Assembly: GCA_937910875.1 (NCBI GenBank)
Contig: CALENA010000069.1
Location: 1 to 54,482 of the forward strand
Direction: 5' to 3'
Length of the DNA stretch: 54,482 nt
DNA from: an uncultured Desulfobulbaceae bacterium
GTDB taxonomy: Bacteria > Desulfobacterota > Desulfobulbia > Desulfobulbales > Desulfocapsaceae
Part shown: positions 38,401 to 47,201 of the stretch, in pieces
How the letters are laid out: each line of letters opens with the position of its first letter
Position numbering within the stretch: the stretch's first letter is position 1
The notes under the pieces: generated by a model
Told to the model about the DNA's origin: nothing
What the model saw: only the letters and a program-made list of their open reading frames with translations
Database searches by the model: none
Program-made: the position numbers and the translations under genes

Positions 38401-38593
38401 TGCCACCACCAGTCTGCTCGGTATGTTGCCTCTGGTGCTTTCCACCGGTTCAGGCAGCGAGTTATACCGGGGGCTTGGCAGTATTCTGCTGGGGGGATTG
38501 GCGTTGTCGACCGTGTTTACCCTGTTTGTTATTCCAGCCCTGCTGGCCTTTGTTATTGGAAGAGAAAGGAGTCGAGTGAATGAAACGGATTAG
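35474..38593 (+). CDS. RND-family inner-membrane efflux transporter (AcrB/HAE1-like)
   Basis: A 1039-residue proton-driven trimeric pump with twelve expected helices and two large periplasmic loops. VDNAIVVLENIDRH in helix 4 holds the proton-relay Asp; AcrB has two adjacent aspartates where this has Asp-Asn. GTVVNNAILIVHQSL is the matching repeat in the second half. Full length. Substrate cannot be deduced; organic compounds are more likely than metals. Overlaps the TolC-type gene by 14 bases. Confidence 0.94.
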   Translation: MDIVGSSLKKPVSVLVGVILVVMFGLIGLNRLPVQLTPDVETPQITVKTTWIGSTPYEIEQEVVERQEEVLKGLQGLTKMESASYNNYGEITLSFSLDTNVDDGLLRVSNKLNEISNYPKNVDEPVIESSGANSSPVVWMVVKPTAGNNNHINNYRTFFEDSVRQHLERVRGVGSLFIFGGTENELHVTLDMEALARYGVTIPQVITAINQSNATTSAGVMGIGRKNYRIRTVSRFQTADDPLNVVIVDDGQRRVYLRDVATVTDGHAKESVSVLHNGNQVIVVGVRKEQGANVLAMTDELEGVVQRINTDLLAGKGLEIHWVYDQRPYINTAISLVKKNVMIGGLLAVMVLLLFLRSLRLTLATAVAIPISAISTFIVLWLAGRSLNVVSLAGISFAIGMLVDNAIVVLENIDRHRQLGKSTKQAALDGTREVWGAIFASTATTIAVFLPVIFMQEEAGQLFRDIAIAITFSILASFLVSVSVIPTLVHQLYKKEGIQRETPNRFQQSRLGPWLARLLMRLSDLTLLNPLRRMITVVIFVALSVIVIRALMPSAEYLPQGNRNLILNILVPPPGYSTDKLKDMGRMIYAQAEPHFKEDGLDNIPQLKQMFFVGADRFTLFGAIGIHETRAQEMMPLLRRIIGSIPGVFGVSIQASIFESGIGQGRNVEVNISGEDITPIITAGRTLYGAISGAIPGVQIRPVPSLEDSYPEVRILPRREQLAANNLSESDLGAMVDILMDGRVIGEYGPDGVKQVDLILKGSDQVYDSPESLLAAQVVNGAGQRVRLADLADLEYTQGMPQINHLERKRTITLQVTPPADVPLQLAMDRIQQGVVAGLVKGGQLPGVEITIGGNADKLSQTREALQWNLLLAVVITYLLMAALFESFIYPLIILFTVPLAAAGGFVGIRLVDILIAPQAFDILAMLGFIILVGTVVNNAILIVHQSLNNVRYNGMVGVSAVSESVRTRIRPIFMSATTSLLGMLPLVLSTGSGSELYRGLGSILLGGLALSTVFTLFVIPALLAFVIGRERSRVNETD

Positions 38594-39836
38594 TCTTACT
38601 GGAGTTTTGTTGTTGTTTCTGGGTGCCTCTCAGGTCTGGGCAACTGATCTGCCCACCTTGCAGGAGCAGGCCCTGAATAATCGGGAACTGGTTAAAAGGT
38701 ATGAACTGGTTGTTGAAAAAAGCGGTCAGGATCTGCAGATGGCGCGCGGTGGCTATTATCCTTCGCTGGATATCGGTTACCGGATGACGGCCCTGGATGA
38801 GGCCTCAATCTTTGAGGCAGCAGAGCACAGCGCGGCCTATGCGTCCATTACCTGGAATCTCTATGCCGGATTTCGCGACCGGTATGGGATTGCAGCAGCC
38901 GAACTGATGAGCGAAGCGGAAAAGCTTCGCCTGCAGGGGGTACATCAGGACATCCGTCTGCGGGTTGCCCTCCGCTATCTGGATGTCTATGAGCGGCAGG
39001 AGGCCCTGCAGGTGGCAAAAGATACCTTGACGACCCTCAGTCGGGTCTATCAGGATGGCAAGAATCGGCTGCAGGTCGGGCTGGTTTCTGAAAATGATCT
39101 GCTCAAGATCAAGGTCGATCTGGGTGGTGCCGAGATAACCCTTGCCAAGGCTGAGGCCGATCTTGCCAAGGCCGTGCTACTTCTGGACCGGGAGTCTGGA
39201 GTGTCCCTGGCCGTGGCCGATCTTGATTTCACGGTCTTTGATCAGTTGCCTGACCTTGATGAAACGGTTCATAATGAAGAGGAGGTCCTGGCCAGGCGCA
39301 GTGATCTGCTGCTCCTTCGTGACCTGGTGGAAGCGGCCGCCTTCAGGGTCAAAACAGAAGAAGCCGGCAGGTATCCGCAGGTCAATCTGACCACCACCTA
39401 TCAGACTGCCGAAGACCATTTTCTGCTCGGTCAGGGAGATGGCTCAGAGGAAGAGCTTCGGACGCAGCTGGTCTTGTCCATGAACCTGTTTGATGGCTAT
39501 GTTCGTGGGGCCAAGGTGAACAAGGCAGGTCTTGATCATCGGTCGATCCGTTATGAACTGGCAGAACTGGAAAAGGATCTGGTCACTGAGTTCAGTAATC
39601 TTCTTCGGGATTTTTCTGTTGCCCAGGCCAATATCACCGTGGCCAGAACCACCATTGAGCAAGCCCGGGAAAACCTGCGGGTCACCCGTCTCAAGTACGG
39701 TGAGGGGCTGGAACAGGAGGCTGATGTCCTGACAGCCGTCTCCGGTCTGTCCAATGCCCGAGCCAATTATGTGGGAGTGGTTCGTCTTCTCTTTGCCAAT
39801 TACTATCAGATCCTGCGGGCCGTCGAACAGATTTGA
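38580..39836 (+). CDS. TolC-family outer-membrane efflux channel
   Basis: A 418-residue protein with a signal peptide (cleavage near VWA-TDL) and two similar halves of alternating helices and strands, as in TolC. The YTV-type hairpin helices [15 protein letters not shown] and [21 protein letters not shown] mark the two repeats. It completes the tripartite pump. It starts in the last codons of the RND gene. Confidence 0.92.
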   Translation: MKRISLTGVLLLFLGASQVWATDLPTLQEQALNNRELVKRYELVVEKSGQDLQMARGGYYPSLDIGYRMTALDEASIFEAAEHSAAYASITWNLYAGFRDRYGIAAAELMSEAEKLRLQGVHQDIRLRVALRYLDVYERQEALQVAKDTLTTLSRVYQDGKNRLQVGLVSENDLLKIKVDLGGAEITLAKAEADLAKAVLLLDRESGVSLAVADLDFTVFDQLPDLDETVHNEEEVLARRSDLLLLRDLVEAAAFRVKTEEAGRYPQVNLTTTYQTAEDHFLLGQGDGSEEELRTQLVLSMNLFDGYVRGAKVNKAGLDHRSIRYELAELEKDLVTEFSNLLRDFSVAQANITVARTTIEQARENLRVTRLKYGEGLEQEADVLTAVSGLSNARANYVGVVRLLFANYYQILRAVEQI

Positions 39837-39907
39837 GTTGCGGCGTTTTGTTCATGTGGCCTGGGAAGTTGACAGGCTTTGTCAATATAGGATTGGAGGA
39901 TGGAGTT

Positions 39908-40222
39908 GTGGCTGAGTTTAAGAATGTGACGATTGTGAAGAAGGCGAATGTCTATTTTGACGGAAAGGTGACCAGCCGGACGGTTGTTTTTCCGGATGGT
40001 TCGCGGAAGACACTGGGGATAATGTTTCCCGGTGATTATGAGTTTGGAACGGCAGAAAAAGAGGTGATGGAGATTCTCTCGGGTGATCTTGAAGTATTAC
40101 TGCCGGGTGAAAAGGGATGGAAAGCCATCACGGATGGCGAATCCTTCGAGGTTCCCGCGCAGGCAAAATTCAGTGTCAAGGTCAAAACCATAACCGATTA
40201 TTGCTGCTCCTATTATGCCTGA
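39908..40222 (+). CDS. ppnP: pyrimidine/purine nucleoside phosphorylase PpnP (DUF1255)
   Basis: A 104-residue cupin-fold protein: [59 protein letters not shown]. coli PpnP phosphorolyses several nucleosides. The GTG at 39908 follows GGAGGATGGAG; a longer reading upstream lacks PpnP similarity. It may be read through from the efflux operon but has its own ribosome site. Confidence 0.9.
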   Translation: MAEFKNVTIVKKANVYFDGKVTSRTVVFPDGSRKTLGIMFPGDYEFGTAEKEVMEILSGDLEVLLPGEKGWKAITDGESFEVPAQAKFSVKVKTITDYCCSYYA

Positions 40223-40279
40223 TGGCCAAAGGGGGTCAGTTGAAACAACATTATTGAGGCTGGAGCCTGGCACAGATTT

Positions 40280-40309
40280 CAGCTAAGTTATTTTCTTACA
40301 GGCCCTGAG
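40280..40309. repeat. partial copy of the 69-bp element
   Basis: Thirty bases equal to 20955-20984 except one (CAGCTAAGTT instead of CAGCCAAGTT), through TTACAGGCCCTGAG. Only one arm is kept; the left side is unrelated except for CCTGGC. It provides part of the ribosome-site region of the cupin gene. Confidence 0.75.
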
Positions 40310-40318
40310 GACAAGGAC

Positions 40319-40747
40319 ATGAAGACATTTTTGAGCGGAATATGTTTGTTGATCTGCCTGGTCGGTAATGTCTGGGCCCTGGATGCCAGCAGTGTCGATG
40401 TGGCCGTGTTGGTGCAGACGGGTTCAAGCTGGGATGGGACCACCCTGCCTGACTATGCGCAGGGCCAGCCGGAGATTACGATCCTGAAGATCATCATCCC
40501 TCCACAGGTGCAATTGCCGCTCCATGAACATCCGGTGATCAATGCTGGAGTCTTGTTGAAAGGTGAGCTCACGGTCATCACAGAAAAACAGGAGACCCTG
40601 CATCTGAAGGCCGGTGATGCCATTGTCGAGGTCGTTGACAAGTGGCATTATGGCAAGAATGAAGGCAGTGAACCAGCTGAGATTATAGTTTTTTATGCAG
40701 GTGTCCGTGACATGCCGATCACGATTAAGGAAAAGGTCGTTCAATAA
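40319..40747 (+). CDS. secreted cupin-domain protein
   Basis: A 142-residue protein with a signal peptide (cleavage near VWA-LDA) and a single cupin barrel. LPLHEHPVINAGVLLKGELTV gives the metal-binding HxH of motif 1, and LKAGDAIVEVVDKWHYGKN the motif 2 His. Metal binding is likely, but the reaction is unknown. It follows ppnP, another cupin-fold gene, by 96 bases. Confidence 0.82.
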   Translation: MKTFLSGICLLICLVGNVWALDASSVDVAVLVQTGSSWDGTTLPDYAQGQPEITILKIIIPPQVQLPLHEHPVINAGVLLKGELTVITEKQETLHLKAGDAIVEVVDKWHYGKNEGSEPAEIIVFYAGVRDMPITIKEKVVQ

Positions 40748-40859
40748 GGTCCCTGCTGTCCAGAGTGCTCATAGCATACAAGGCATTCAAGCCATGGGTG
40801 TTGCTTTATCCTCTCCCCTGTAGGTCATCTGAAACAGCTCCGTCCTGCGGGAAATGCTC

Positions 40860-42464
40860 TCAGGCGGCCATCTCCTCCGCCTTCATGGCCAGGAGTTCAT
40901 CATAGGTCATCATCACATCGTTGATCCCCTCTGGCGTGATTTCAACAATCCGGTTTGCGATGGTCGAGACAAACTGATGATCGTGCGAGGCGAAGAGCAA
41001 GACCTCGGAATAGGCAATCAGGCCGTTGTTCAATGAGGTGATGGACTCCAGGTCAAGGTGATTGGTGGGCTCATCCAGGATGAGGACATTGGCGCCGGAG
41101 AGCATGACCTTGGAGAGCATGCAGCGGACCCGTTCGCCACCGGAGAGGACTGAGGTCTTTTTCATGGCCTCTTCGCCGGAAAAGAGCATTTTCCCCAGGA
41201 ACCCCCGGAAGAAACTCTCATGCTCCTTGGGGGCTGCAAACTGGCGCAACCAGCCCACCAGATCAAGGTCATTATTTTCGAAATAGGCATTGTTCTCTTT
41301 TGGGAAATAGGCGCTTGTGATGGTCACACCCCAGCGAAAGCTGCCGGCATCCGGCTCCAGCTCACCGGCCAGAATCTGGAACAGGACTGTTTTGGCCAGG
41401 CTGTTGGGCCCGATAAAGGCAATCTTGTCGCCATTGTGGACGGTGAGAGTGAGATCCTTGAACAGAGGAACCCCATCGATTTCCTTGGAAAGACCTTTGA
41501 TTTCCAGGATGATATCGCCACAGGGGCGTTCTGGATTGAAGACGATATAGGGGTATTTTCGTGACGAAACAGGCATGTCTTCAAGGGTGAGCTTGTCGAG
41601 CAGCTTCTTTCTTGAGGTGGCCTGTTTGGCCTTGGAGGCGTTTGAACTGAAACGCCGGATAAACTCCTTGAGCTCTTCTGCCTTGGCCTTGGCCTTCTTG
41701 CTTTCGGTTTCCTTCTGATTGAAACGTAACTGGCTGGCCTCGTACCAGAAATCATAGTTACCGACGTAGACATGGATTTTTCCATAATCAATGTCTGCCA
41801 TATGGGTGCAGACCTGGTTCAGAAAATGACGGTCATGGGAGACAATAATGACTGTATTCTGGAAGCGTGAAAGGAAGTCTTCCAGCCAGTTGATGGTCTT
41901 GATATCCAACTGGTTGGTCGGCTCATCAAGGAGCAGGATGTCCGGGGAGCCGAACAGGGCCTGGGCCAGAAGCACCCGGACCTTGTCGCTGCCGTCCAGG
42001 TCTTTCATCTTCTTCTGCCGCATCTCTTCGGGGATGCCGAGCCCGTTCAGCAAAGTCGAGGCCTCGGCCTCGGCGTCATACCCGTTCATCTCTCCAAACT
42101 GGGCCTCAAGTTCAGCGGAACGGATGCCATCTTCTTCACTGAAATCACTCTTGGCATAAATGGCGTCACGCTCGGCCATGATCTTGTAGAGCTTTTTGTG
42201 TCCCATGATCACGGTTTCAAAAACCGGGTATTCATCAAAGGCAAACTGGTCCTGGCTGAGCATGGCCAGCCGTTCTTTCGGACCTTTGCTGATCTGCCCC
42301 TGGTCTGGTTCAAACTGGCCGGCAAGGATCTTCAGAAAGGTCGATTTTCCAGCCCCGTTTGCACCAATCAGACCGTAGCAGTTGCCAGGAATAAACTTGA
42401 TATTGACGTCTTTGAAAATGACTCTCTTGCCGTAAGAAAGCGCCACATTGGTTGCAGTAATCAT
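40860..42464 (-). CDS. ABC-F translation factor, YbiT-like, second Walker A degenerate
   Basis: A 534-residue protein with two ATP-binding domains and no membrane segments. NBD1 has GANGAGKST, but its signature is DLDGSDKVR rather than LSGG, as in E. coli YbiT. NBD2 keeps LSGGERVR and DEPTNHLD, but its Walker A at 352-359 reads GPNSLAKT, with Ala for the second invariant Gly, and its switch is SHDHQF. The linker is Lys-rich. ABC-F proteins act at the ribosomal E site. AAGGATA precedes the ATG. Confidence 0.9.
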   Translation of the reverse strand: MITATNVALSYGKRVIFKDVNIKFIPGNCYGLIGANGAGKSTFLKILAGQFEPDQGQISKGPKERLAMLSQDQFAFDEYPVFETVIMGHKKLYKIMAERDAIYAKSDFSEEDGIRSAELEAQFGEMNGYDAEAEASTLLNGLGIPEEMRQKKMKDLDGSDKVRVLLAQALFGSPDILLLDEPTNQLDIKTINWLEDFLSRFQNTVIIVSHDRHFLNQVCTHMADIDYGKIHVYVGNYDFWYEASQLRFNQKETESKKAKAKAEELKEFIRRFSSNASKAKQATSRKKLLDKLTLEDMPVSSRKYPYIVFNPERPCGDIILEIKGLSKEIDGVPLFKDLTLTVHNGDKIAFIGPNSLAKTVLFQILAGELEPDAGSFRWGVTITSAYFPKENNAYFENNDLDLVGWLRQFAAPKEHESFFRGFLGKMLFSGEEAMKKTSVLSGGERVRCMLSKVMLSGANVLILDEPTNHLDLESITSLNNGLIAYSEVLLFASHDHQFVSTIANRIVEITPEGINDVMMTYDELLAMKAEEMAA

Positions 42465-42485
42465 GGTTGTATCCTTAAAATAAAA

Positions 42486-42509
42486 TCCACAGGGAGGGCC
42501 CTCTGTGGA
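42486..42509 (-). other. short GC-rich hairpin before the ABC-F gene
   Basis: TCCACAG and CTGTGGA pair around AGGGCCCT with two extra bases; it lies between the Lys-rich gene and the ABC-F gene. Possible end of the upstream message. Confidence 0.4.
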
Positions 42510-42560
42510 ATGGGTAGTGCTGGAATAAAGAAATGCGGGAGGGAGAAAGAAATCGAGGGA

Positions 42561-42725
42561 TTAATCTTCCTGGGGGCGAGTGATCTCTGCTGTCTCGTCA
42601 GACGAACCAGCCTCACTGGCAGGGTTCTCTTTGAGTTCGAGTTTGCGCTGACGTTTTTCTTCTTTCTTCTTTTTCTTTGCCAATTCTTTCTGGCGCTTTT
42701 CAAATGAATAGTTTGCTTTGGCCAA
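42561..42725 (-). CDS. small Lys-rich protein
   Basis: A 54-residue, highly basic protein beginning (M)AKANYSFEKRQKEL, then AKKKKKEEKRQRK, and an acidic tail. Similar short lysine-rich proteins occur in many proteobacteria and are of unknown function; nucleic-acid binding is a guess. The start codon is TTG at 42725, with AAGGAAAG upstream; no ATG is available in frame. It lies between cspA and the ABC-F gene, beyond the cspA terminator. Confidence 0.72.
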   Translation of the reverse strand: MAKANYSFEKRQKELAKKKKKEEKRQRKLELKENPASEAGSSDETAEITRPQED

Positions 42726-42774
42726 GGTTCTTTCCTTATTGAGAGTTGGTGGGCGGGATGAACGTCAAAGGGGT

Positions 42775-42807
42775 AAAAAAAAAGACCCCGCAAAATGCGG
42801 GGTCTTT
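42775..42807 (-). terminator. intrinsic terminator of cspA
   Basis: GACCCCGC-AAAAT-GCGGGGTC hairpin with a nine-T run on the minus strand and three more flanking pairs. It is also followed by five T on the plus strand, so it could work in both directions. Confidence 0.93.
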
Positions 42808-42827
42808 TTAATATCCGCTGTCAGCGA

Positions 42828-43028
42828 TTACTGCTGAACAACGTTGGCAGCAGCAGGGCCTTTGGGGCCGTCGACAATGTCGAAAGTTACCCGGGCGCCT
42901 TCTTCCAGAGACTTGAAGCCCTCTGCCTGAATTGCGCTGTGGTGAACGAATACATCGTTACCACCGTCCTGCTCGATAAAACCAAAACCCTTAGAATCAT
43001 TAAACCATTTAACTGTACCTTCAGCCAT
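42828..43028 (-). CDS. cspA: cold-shock domain protein CspA family
   Basis: A 66-residue cold-shock protein. [17 protein letters not shown] is RNP-1 and DVFVHHSAI is RNP-2, which bind single-stranded RNA or DNA. AAGGAGTA precedes the ATG. It lies 105 bases after rhlE; the pairing of a CSD protein with a DEAD-box helicase fits RNA handling in the cold. The gap has a small CAGTTTTG/CAAAACTG hairpin (43108-43127) without a T-run. Confidence 0.96.
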   Translation of the reverse strand: MAEGTVKWFNDSKGFGFIEQDGGNDVFVHHSAIQAEGFKSLEEGARVTFDIVDGPKGPAAANVVQQ

Positions 43029-43133
43029 CTTGTACTACTCCTTTGTGCTGGGCTCCCTTGGGAACCACTTTTTTAATGTGTCGAATCGTCTAACTACGAT
43101 GCGACAACAGTTTTGTTTCCAAAACTGATAGTG

Positions 43134-44393
43134 TTACGCCCTGGTCGAGAGGCCAAAATCAAAGGCCTCAGACTGGTTGCGTGGTGAATTTCTTTTTCCC
43201 CTGACAGGCCCAGGTTTTCTTGCAGTCCTGGAACAGGGCCTTTGGGCCTCTGTAATCCCACTAATGGGCTGGGGCGTACTCTTGAAACCGGCTATGGTCT
43301 GGTAAACCAAAGTCTGGCCGAGAGACTGTTCAAGGGCCTTGATCATCTTATAGTCATCGGCTGCGGCAAATGTAAATGCCTCGCCGGTGCAACTGGCCCG
43401 ACCGGTCCGGCCGGTTCGATGCGTATAGGTCTCTGCGGTTGCCGGCATGTCAAAGTTGATGACATGGGATATGCCTGACACATCGATGCCTCGTGCGGCG
43501 ATATCTGTGGCAACCATAATATTATATGTGCCATTCTTGAAACCGTCAAGGGCTTCCTGGCGTTTTTGCTGGGAAAGATTGCCCTGCATCGAAGTGGCTC
43601 GAAAACCTGCCTTCTGCAACTGCAGTCCTAAGTTTTTGGCCTTATGCTTTGTTCTGGTGAACACAATGGCCGTGGCAACATCTTTTTCTTTTAATATTTT
43701 TCTCAGCAGGGTGGCCTTGTCTCTCTGCTCAACCTGGTAGAATGCATGGGAAATCGATGCGGTCGGCTTGGTATGATCAATCTGGACAGTTGCCGGATTG
43801 ATCAGGATATCTTCAGCCAGCGAGCGGATCTCTTTGGGCATGGTGGCCGAAAAGACCAGGGTCTGACGCTTGGTGGGCAGCGTCTTCAGGATGCGACGGA
43901 TATCGGGCAGGAAACCATGATCGAACATATGATCGGCCTCATCAAGAATCAGCATTTCAACCGCTGAAAGATTGATGACCCGGTCGTTGACCAGATCAAG
44001 CAGGCGTCCGGGGCAGGCGACGACAATATCTGCTCCTCGGCGGATGTTGTTGATCTGGGCATGCTTACTGACCCCGCCATAGACCACGATGCTGCGCAGG
44101 TGAGTATGTTTGGCCATGTTGCCGATATAGGTATGGGTCTGTTCGGCCAGTTCTCGAGTGGGGGCGACAATTAAGGCCCGGATCTTTCCCCTGGTGCCTG
44201 CATGCAGACGCTGGAGGATGGGAAGAATAAAAGCTGCTGTCTTTCCGGTGCCTGTCTGGGCCAGACCTAAGAGGTCACGGCCGGCCAGGACCGGAGGAAT
44301 GGCCTGGTTCTGAATGGGTGTTGGGGCTTCGTAGCCACAATTGTCCAGGGCGCTCTGAATCTGGGGGTGAAACTTGAATGCTGCAAAACTCAT
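43134..44393 (-). CDS. rhlE: DEAD-box RNA helicase, RhlE family
   Basis: A 419-residue helicase. Q motif FKFHPQIQSALDNCGYEAPTPIQ, motif I AQTGTGKT, II DEAD, III SAT, V ARGIDV and VI HRTGRTGRA are all present, followed by a short basic tail with RNS/RGK. It unwinds RNA, often in ribosome assembly or cold growth. The ATG at 44393 has CAGGAGT upstream; a 19-residue longer reading is rejected. Confidence 0.93.
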   Translation of the reverse strand: MSFAAFKFHPQIQSALDNCGYEAPTPIQNQAIPPVLAGRDLLGLAQTGTGKTAAFILPILQRLHAGTRGKIRALIVAPTRELAEQTHTYIGNMAKHTHLRSIVVYGGVSKHAQINNIRRGADIVVACPGRLLDLVNDRVINLSAVEMLILDEADHMFDHGFLPDIRRILKTLPTKRQTLVFSATMPKEIRSLAEDILINPATVQIDHTKPTASISHAFYQVEQRDKATLLRKILKEKDVATAIVFTRTKHKAKNLGLQLQKAGFRATSMQGNLSQQKRQEALDGFKNGTYNIMVATDIAARGIDVSGISHVINFDMPATAETYTHRTGRTGRASCTGEAFTFAAADDYKMIKALEQSLGQTLVYQTIAGFKSTPQPISGITEAQRPCSRTARKPGPVRGKRNSPRNQSEAFDFGLSTRA

Positions 44394-44916
44394 TAATACT
44401 CCTGTAAATGATAAGGGGCACGGCGAGATATATTCCCGGCTCTGTGCCATGTAGGCGCCACAGTTCTCTGTGCGCCTTGATCTCTATTACTGCCGCATGT
44501 CCCAGGTCACGAAAGACTGAAAAGACCAGAATTCAATATAGAAATTCCGTAGTCAGTGTGTATTGGAACGTAGGGCCGTACTTTTTTGATTGTTGATGAT
44601 ATTATGTAGTTACCGTGACAACATCTGAAACTGCTCTTCTTTTTAAGCGATAAGCAGAAACTTCAACGGTGGCGAACGATGCGGGAAAGAACAACGTAGG
44701 AGGGAACAACGTATAAGATTATGCTTCTACTTGAAGTAGGATTGTTAAGAAGAGAAATTAATACCTGATTGTTTCTTTTTGTGCAAGAGAAAAAACGATC
44801 GGCTGGGCAAGTGCGCAGAAGGTTGGCATCGATTTGTGGTGCAGGGTGTCGGAATGGAATACATTTTACTGTATTCTATCAGTGACTAACCTGTCCGCTT
44901 TCTCAACTCCTGAAGG
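44394..44916. other. long gap upstream of rhlE
   Basis: 523 bases with no gene that I can support. It contains a bulged hairpin (44453-44477, AGGCGC-CACAG with CTGTGCGCCT) that would lie in the rhlE leader, and a GAATACA/TGTATTC hairpin (44857-44876) near the end of the VF530-type gene. A long leader would fit a cold-regulated gene. Confidence 0.5.
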
Positions 44917-45180
44917 CTAAAAAAATTTTGTCCGAAGGTACAGGTCTTCAACTTTTTTCCTGGCCCAGGGAGTTTTGCGCAGAAAGGTAAGGCTTGATTT
45001 GATGCTGGGATCTTTGCTGAAGCAGTTGATGGAGATCTTGTTGCCCAGTTTTTCCCAGCCGTATCGTTCAACCAGTCGGTTGAGAATCATCTCCAGGGTG
45101 ATTCCATGCATCGGGTCGCTGCTTGGGACTTTGCAGTTGCTCTGCTCTGGTTTGGGTTGATCACTTGTTTTTTCAGACAT
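44917..45180 (-). CDS. VF530-type DNA-binding protein (DUF2132)
   Basis: An 87-residue protein. [24 protein letters not shown] and [32 protein letters not shown] are the family signature; the Vibrio VF530 structure suggests a double-stranded DNA binder. Eighteen bases after recQ on the same strand, so likely co-transcribed. No strong ribosome site. Confidence 0.9.
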   Translation of the reverse strand: MSEKTSDQPKPEQSNCKVPSSDPMHGITLEMILNRLVERYGWEKLGNKISINCFSKDPSIKSSLTFLRKTPWARKKVEDLYLRTKFF

Positions 45181-45198
45181 GGGTGGCGTGTCAGGTGG

Positions 45199-47016
45199 TT
45201 ATGAGTGAACGGATCTTGAGAAGCCGTTAATAACATCGAGAAAGGCTGCGCCGTATTTTTCAAGCTTGTTGGCGCCGACCCCATGGATATTGAGGAATTC
45301 CTCATCATCACAAGGAAGATGGGCCGCCATTTCGATCAGGGATTTATCACCGAAGACCACAAAGGGGGGAACCCCGCCGGCATCGGCCAGCTCCTTGCGC
45401 AGGCGGCGCAACTCTTCAAAGAGTTCCGTGTTGTAGGTCAGTTCGCTGGCGTTTCTGGGCGCCTTCTTTTTGGCAGAAGAAGCCCTGGTGAGTGGTCTGG
45501 CCATGGTGAGTTGGAGCTCGCCGCGCAATAAAGGCCGGGCCGTTTCGGTGAGCTTGAGTATCGAGTATTCGGCCACGTCCTGGAAGAGATAACCATGATG
45601 AATCAGGTGGCGCAAGAGGCTGGACCAGAATTCTTTAGACTGGTCTTTGCCGATACCATATGTGGAGAGGTGGTCGTGTTGCAGGCGCAGGATACGTTCG
45701 TTCTGCGATCCACGCAAGACATCGATGACATGGATCATACCGAAACGCTGGCCGACCCGATAGACGCAGGAAAGGGCCTTACGGGCCTCTTCGGTGACGT
45801 CATGGAGTTGGGGCGGGTCCAGACATATATCGCAGTTGCCACAGGGCTGATGCGTTGGTTCGCCAAAGTATCCCAGCAGGACATTGCGCCTGCAACTCTG
45901 TGCTTCGGCAAAGGCGACCATGGCGTTCAGTTTGTGGATCTCGATCCGCTTCTGCTCTGCATTCTGGCTCATTTCAATCAGGCCGCGCGCCACGGCAATA
46001 TCCCCGTAGCCAAAGAGAAGCAAAGCCTCGGCGGGTAACCCGTCACGTCCGGCACGGCCAGTCTCCTGATAGTAGCTTTCAATGGTCTTGGGCAGATCAA
46101 AATGGACCACGAAACGGACATTGGACTTGTCAATCCCCATGCCAAAGGCCACGGTGGCGACCACCACCTGCAGGTTATCCTTTAAAAAATCGTTCTGCAC
46201 CCGTTTACGTTGCTGAGCTGGGAGACCGGCATGATAGGCGGCAGCCGAAAGGCCAACGGAAATCAGCTGCCCTGCCACCTGTTCCACCCGTTTCCGACTC
46301 AGACAGTAGACAATACCTGATTCCTTGCGGCGCCCTTTGAGAAAGGTCAGCAGCTGCTCCTTCGGCTTTTGCTTGTCCATTACGGTGTAGCGAATATTGG
46401 GTCGATCAAAACCGGCGATGTACGAGGGGGCGTGCCGCAGGTTGAGACGATCGGTAATGTCTGCCCTGGTCTGGGCCTCGGCCGTGGCGGTCAGGGCAAT
46501 AAGAGGTGTCTTGGGGAAAATGGAGCGAAGTCGGCCCAGCTGCATATATTCGGGGCGGAAGTCATGTCCCCATTGGGAGACGCAATGGGCTTCGTCAATA
46601 GCAAAGAGGGCGATGGGAATGTCATTTAACCGTTCCAGAAAATCGCTGCTCATCAAGCGTTCCGGCGCGATATACAGGAGATCCAGCTCACCGCCGTGGA
46701 GACGGCGCAGGACATCACGGGCCTCACCGGCGTTCAGGGATGAGTTGTAGTAGGCGGCCCGAACACCGTTTTCATGGAGGGCATCCACCTGATCTTTCAT
46801 CAGTGAGATCAGTGGGCTGACCACGATACCCACCCCGGGACGGTGCAGGGCCGGGATCTGGAAGCAGAGTGATTTTCCGCCGCCGGTCGGCATGAGGACA
46901 AAGGCATCTTCACCCCTGATCAGGCCGGAAATGATTTCCGACTGATATTGCCGGAATTCACTGTAGCCAAAGATTCGGCGCAGACTGTCAAGTGGTGTCG
47001 GGTCGGTGGTCGGCAA
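45199..47016 (-). CDS. recQ: ATP-dependent DNA helicase RecQ
   Basis: A 605-residue RecQ with SF2 helicase domains (GYSEFRQYQ, MPTGGGKSLCFQ, DEAHCVSQWGHDFRP, QETGRAGRDG), a zinc-binding RQC region (CRRNVLLGYFGE...CGNCDIC) and a C-terminal HRDC domain. It acts in recombination and stalled-fork repair. The start is TTG at 47016 without a strong ribosome site; a copy of the 87-bp repeat ends 31 bases upstream. Start is uncertain by a few residues. Confidence 0.95.
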   Translation of the reverse strand: MPTTDPTPLDSLRRIFGYSEFRQYQSEIISGLIRGEDAFVLMPTGGGKSLCFQIPALHRPGVGIVVSPLISLMKDQVDALHENGVRAAYYNSSLNAGEARDVLRRLHGGELDLLYIAPERLMSSDFLERLNDIPIALFAIDEAHCVSQWGHDFRPEYMQLGRLRSIFPKTPLIALTATAEAQTRADITDRLNLRHAPSYIAGFDRPNIRYTVMDKQKPKEQLLTFLKGRRKESGIVYCLSRKRVEQVAGQLISVGLSAAAYHAGLPAQQRKRVQNDFLKDNLQVVVATVAFGMGIDKSNVRFVVHFDLPKTIESYYQETGRAGRDGLPAEALLLFGYGDIAVARGLIEMSQNAEQKRIEIHKLNAMVAFAEAQSCRRNVLLGYFGEPTHQPCGNCDICLDPPQLHDVTEEARKALSCVYRVGQRFGMIHVIDVLRGSQNERILRLQHDHLSTYGIGKDQSKEFWSSLLRHLIHHGYLFQDVAEYSILKLTETARPLLRGELQLTMARPLTRASSAKKKAPRNASELTYNTELFEELRRLRKELADAGGVPPFVVFGDKSLIEMAAHLPCDDEEFLNIHGVGANKLEKYGAAFLDVINGFSRSVHS

Positions 47017-47047
47017 CGGCTTATTATTTGTACAAGTTAATATGGAT

Positions 47048-47134
47048 GTTCATCGGAGACCATGGCTGGCCATGCCGAAGGAGCGAACTTTCATGGTTGG
47101 TTGTGGTTGGCCGTTTTAGTTCAGCCATGCTGGT
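47048..47134 (-). repeat. dispersed 87-bp repeat, copy A
   Basis: 87 bases in the gap between the second ABC-F gene and recQ. ACCAGCATGGCTGAAC at the end nearest the ABC-F gene and CCAGCCATGGTCTCC at the other; ends are complementary. Located 67 bases after the ABC-F stop. Confidence 0.85.
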
Positions 47135-47201
47135 CAGAGAGAGGCTGCATCAGTGATCATCATGTAATGTACCTGTTTTGTCAGGATCAGCAAGTCAACA
47201 A

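Noticed and set aside
40267-40284. TGGCACAGATTTCAGCT resembling a sigma-54 promoter before the cupin gene
   Set aside because: GG and GC are eleven bases apart instead of ten, and the -12 part overlaps the partial repeat.
24933-47134. The 87-bp repeats as conserved short protein genes
   Set aside because: One frame has stop codons in copies C and E, another lacks a start in copy B, and base changes are not concentrated at third positions; no ribosome sites.
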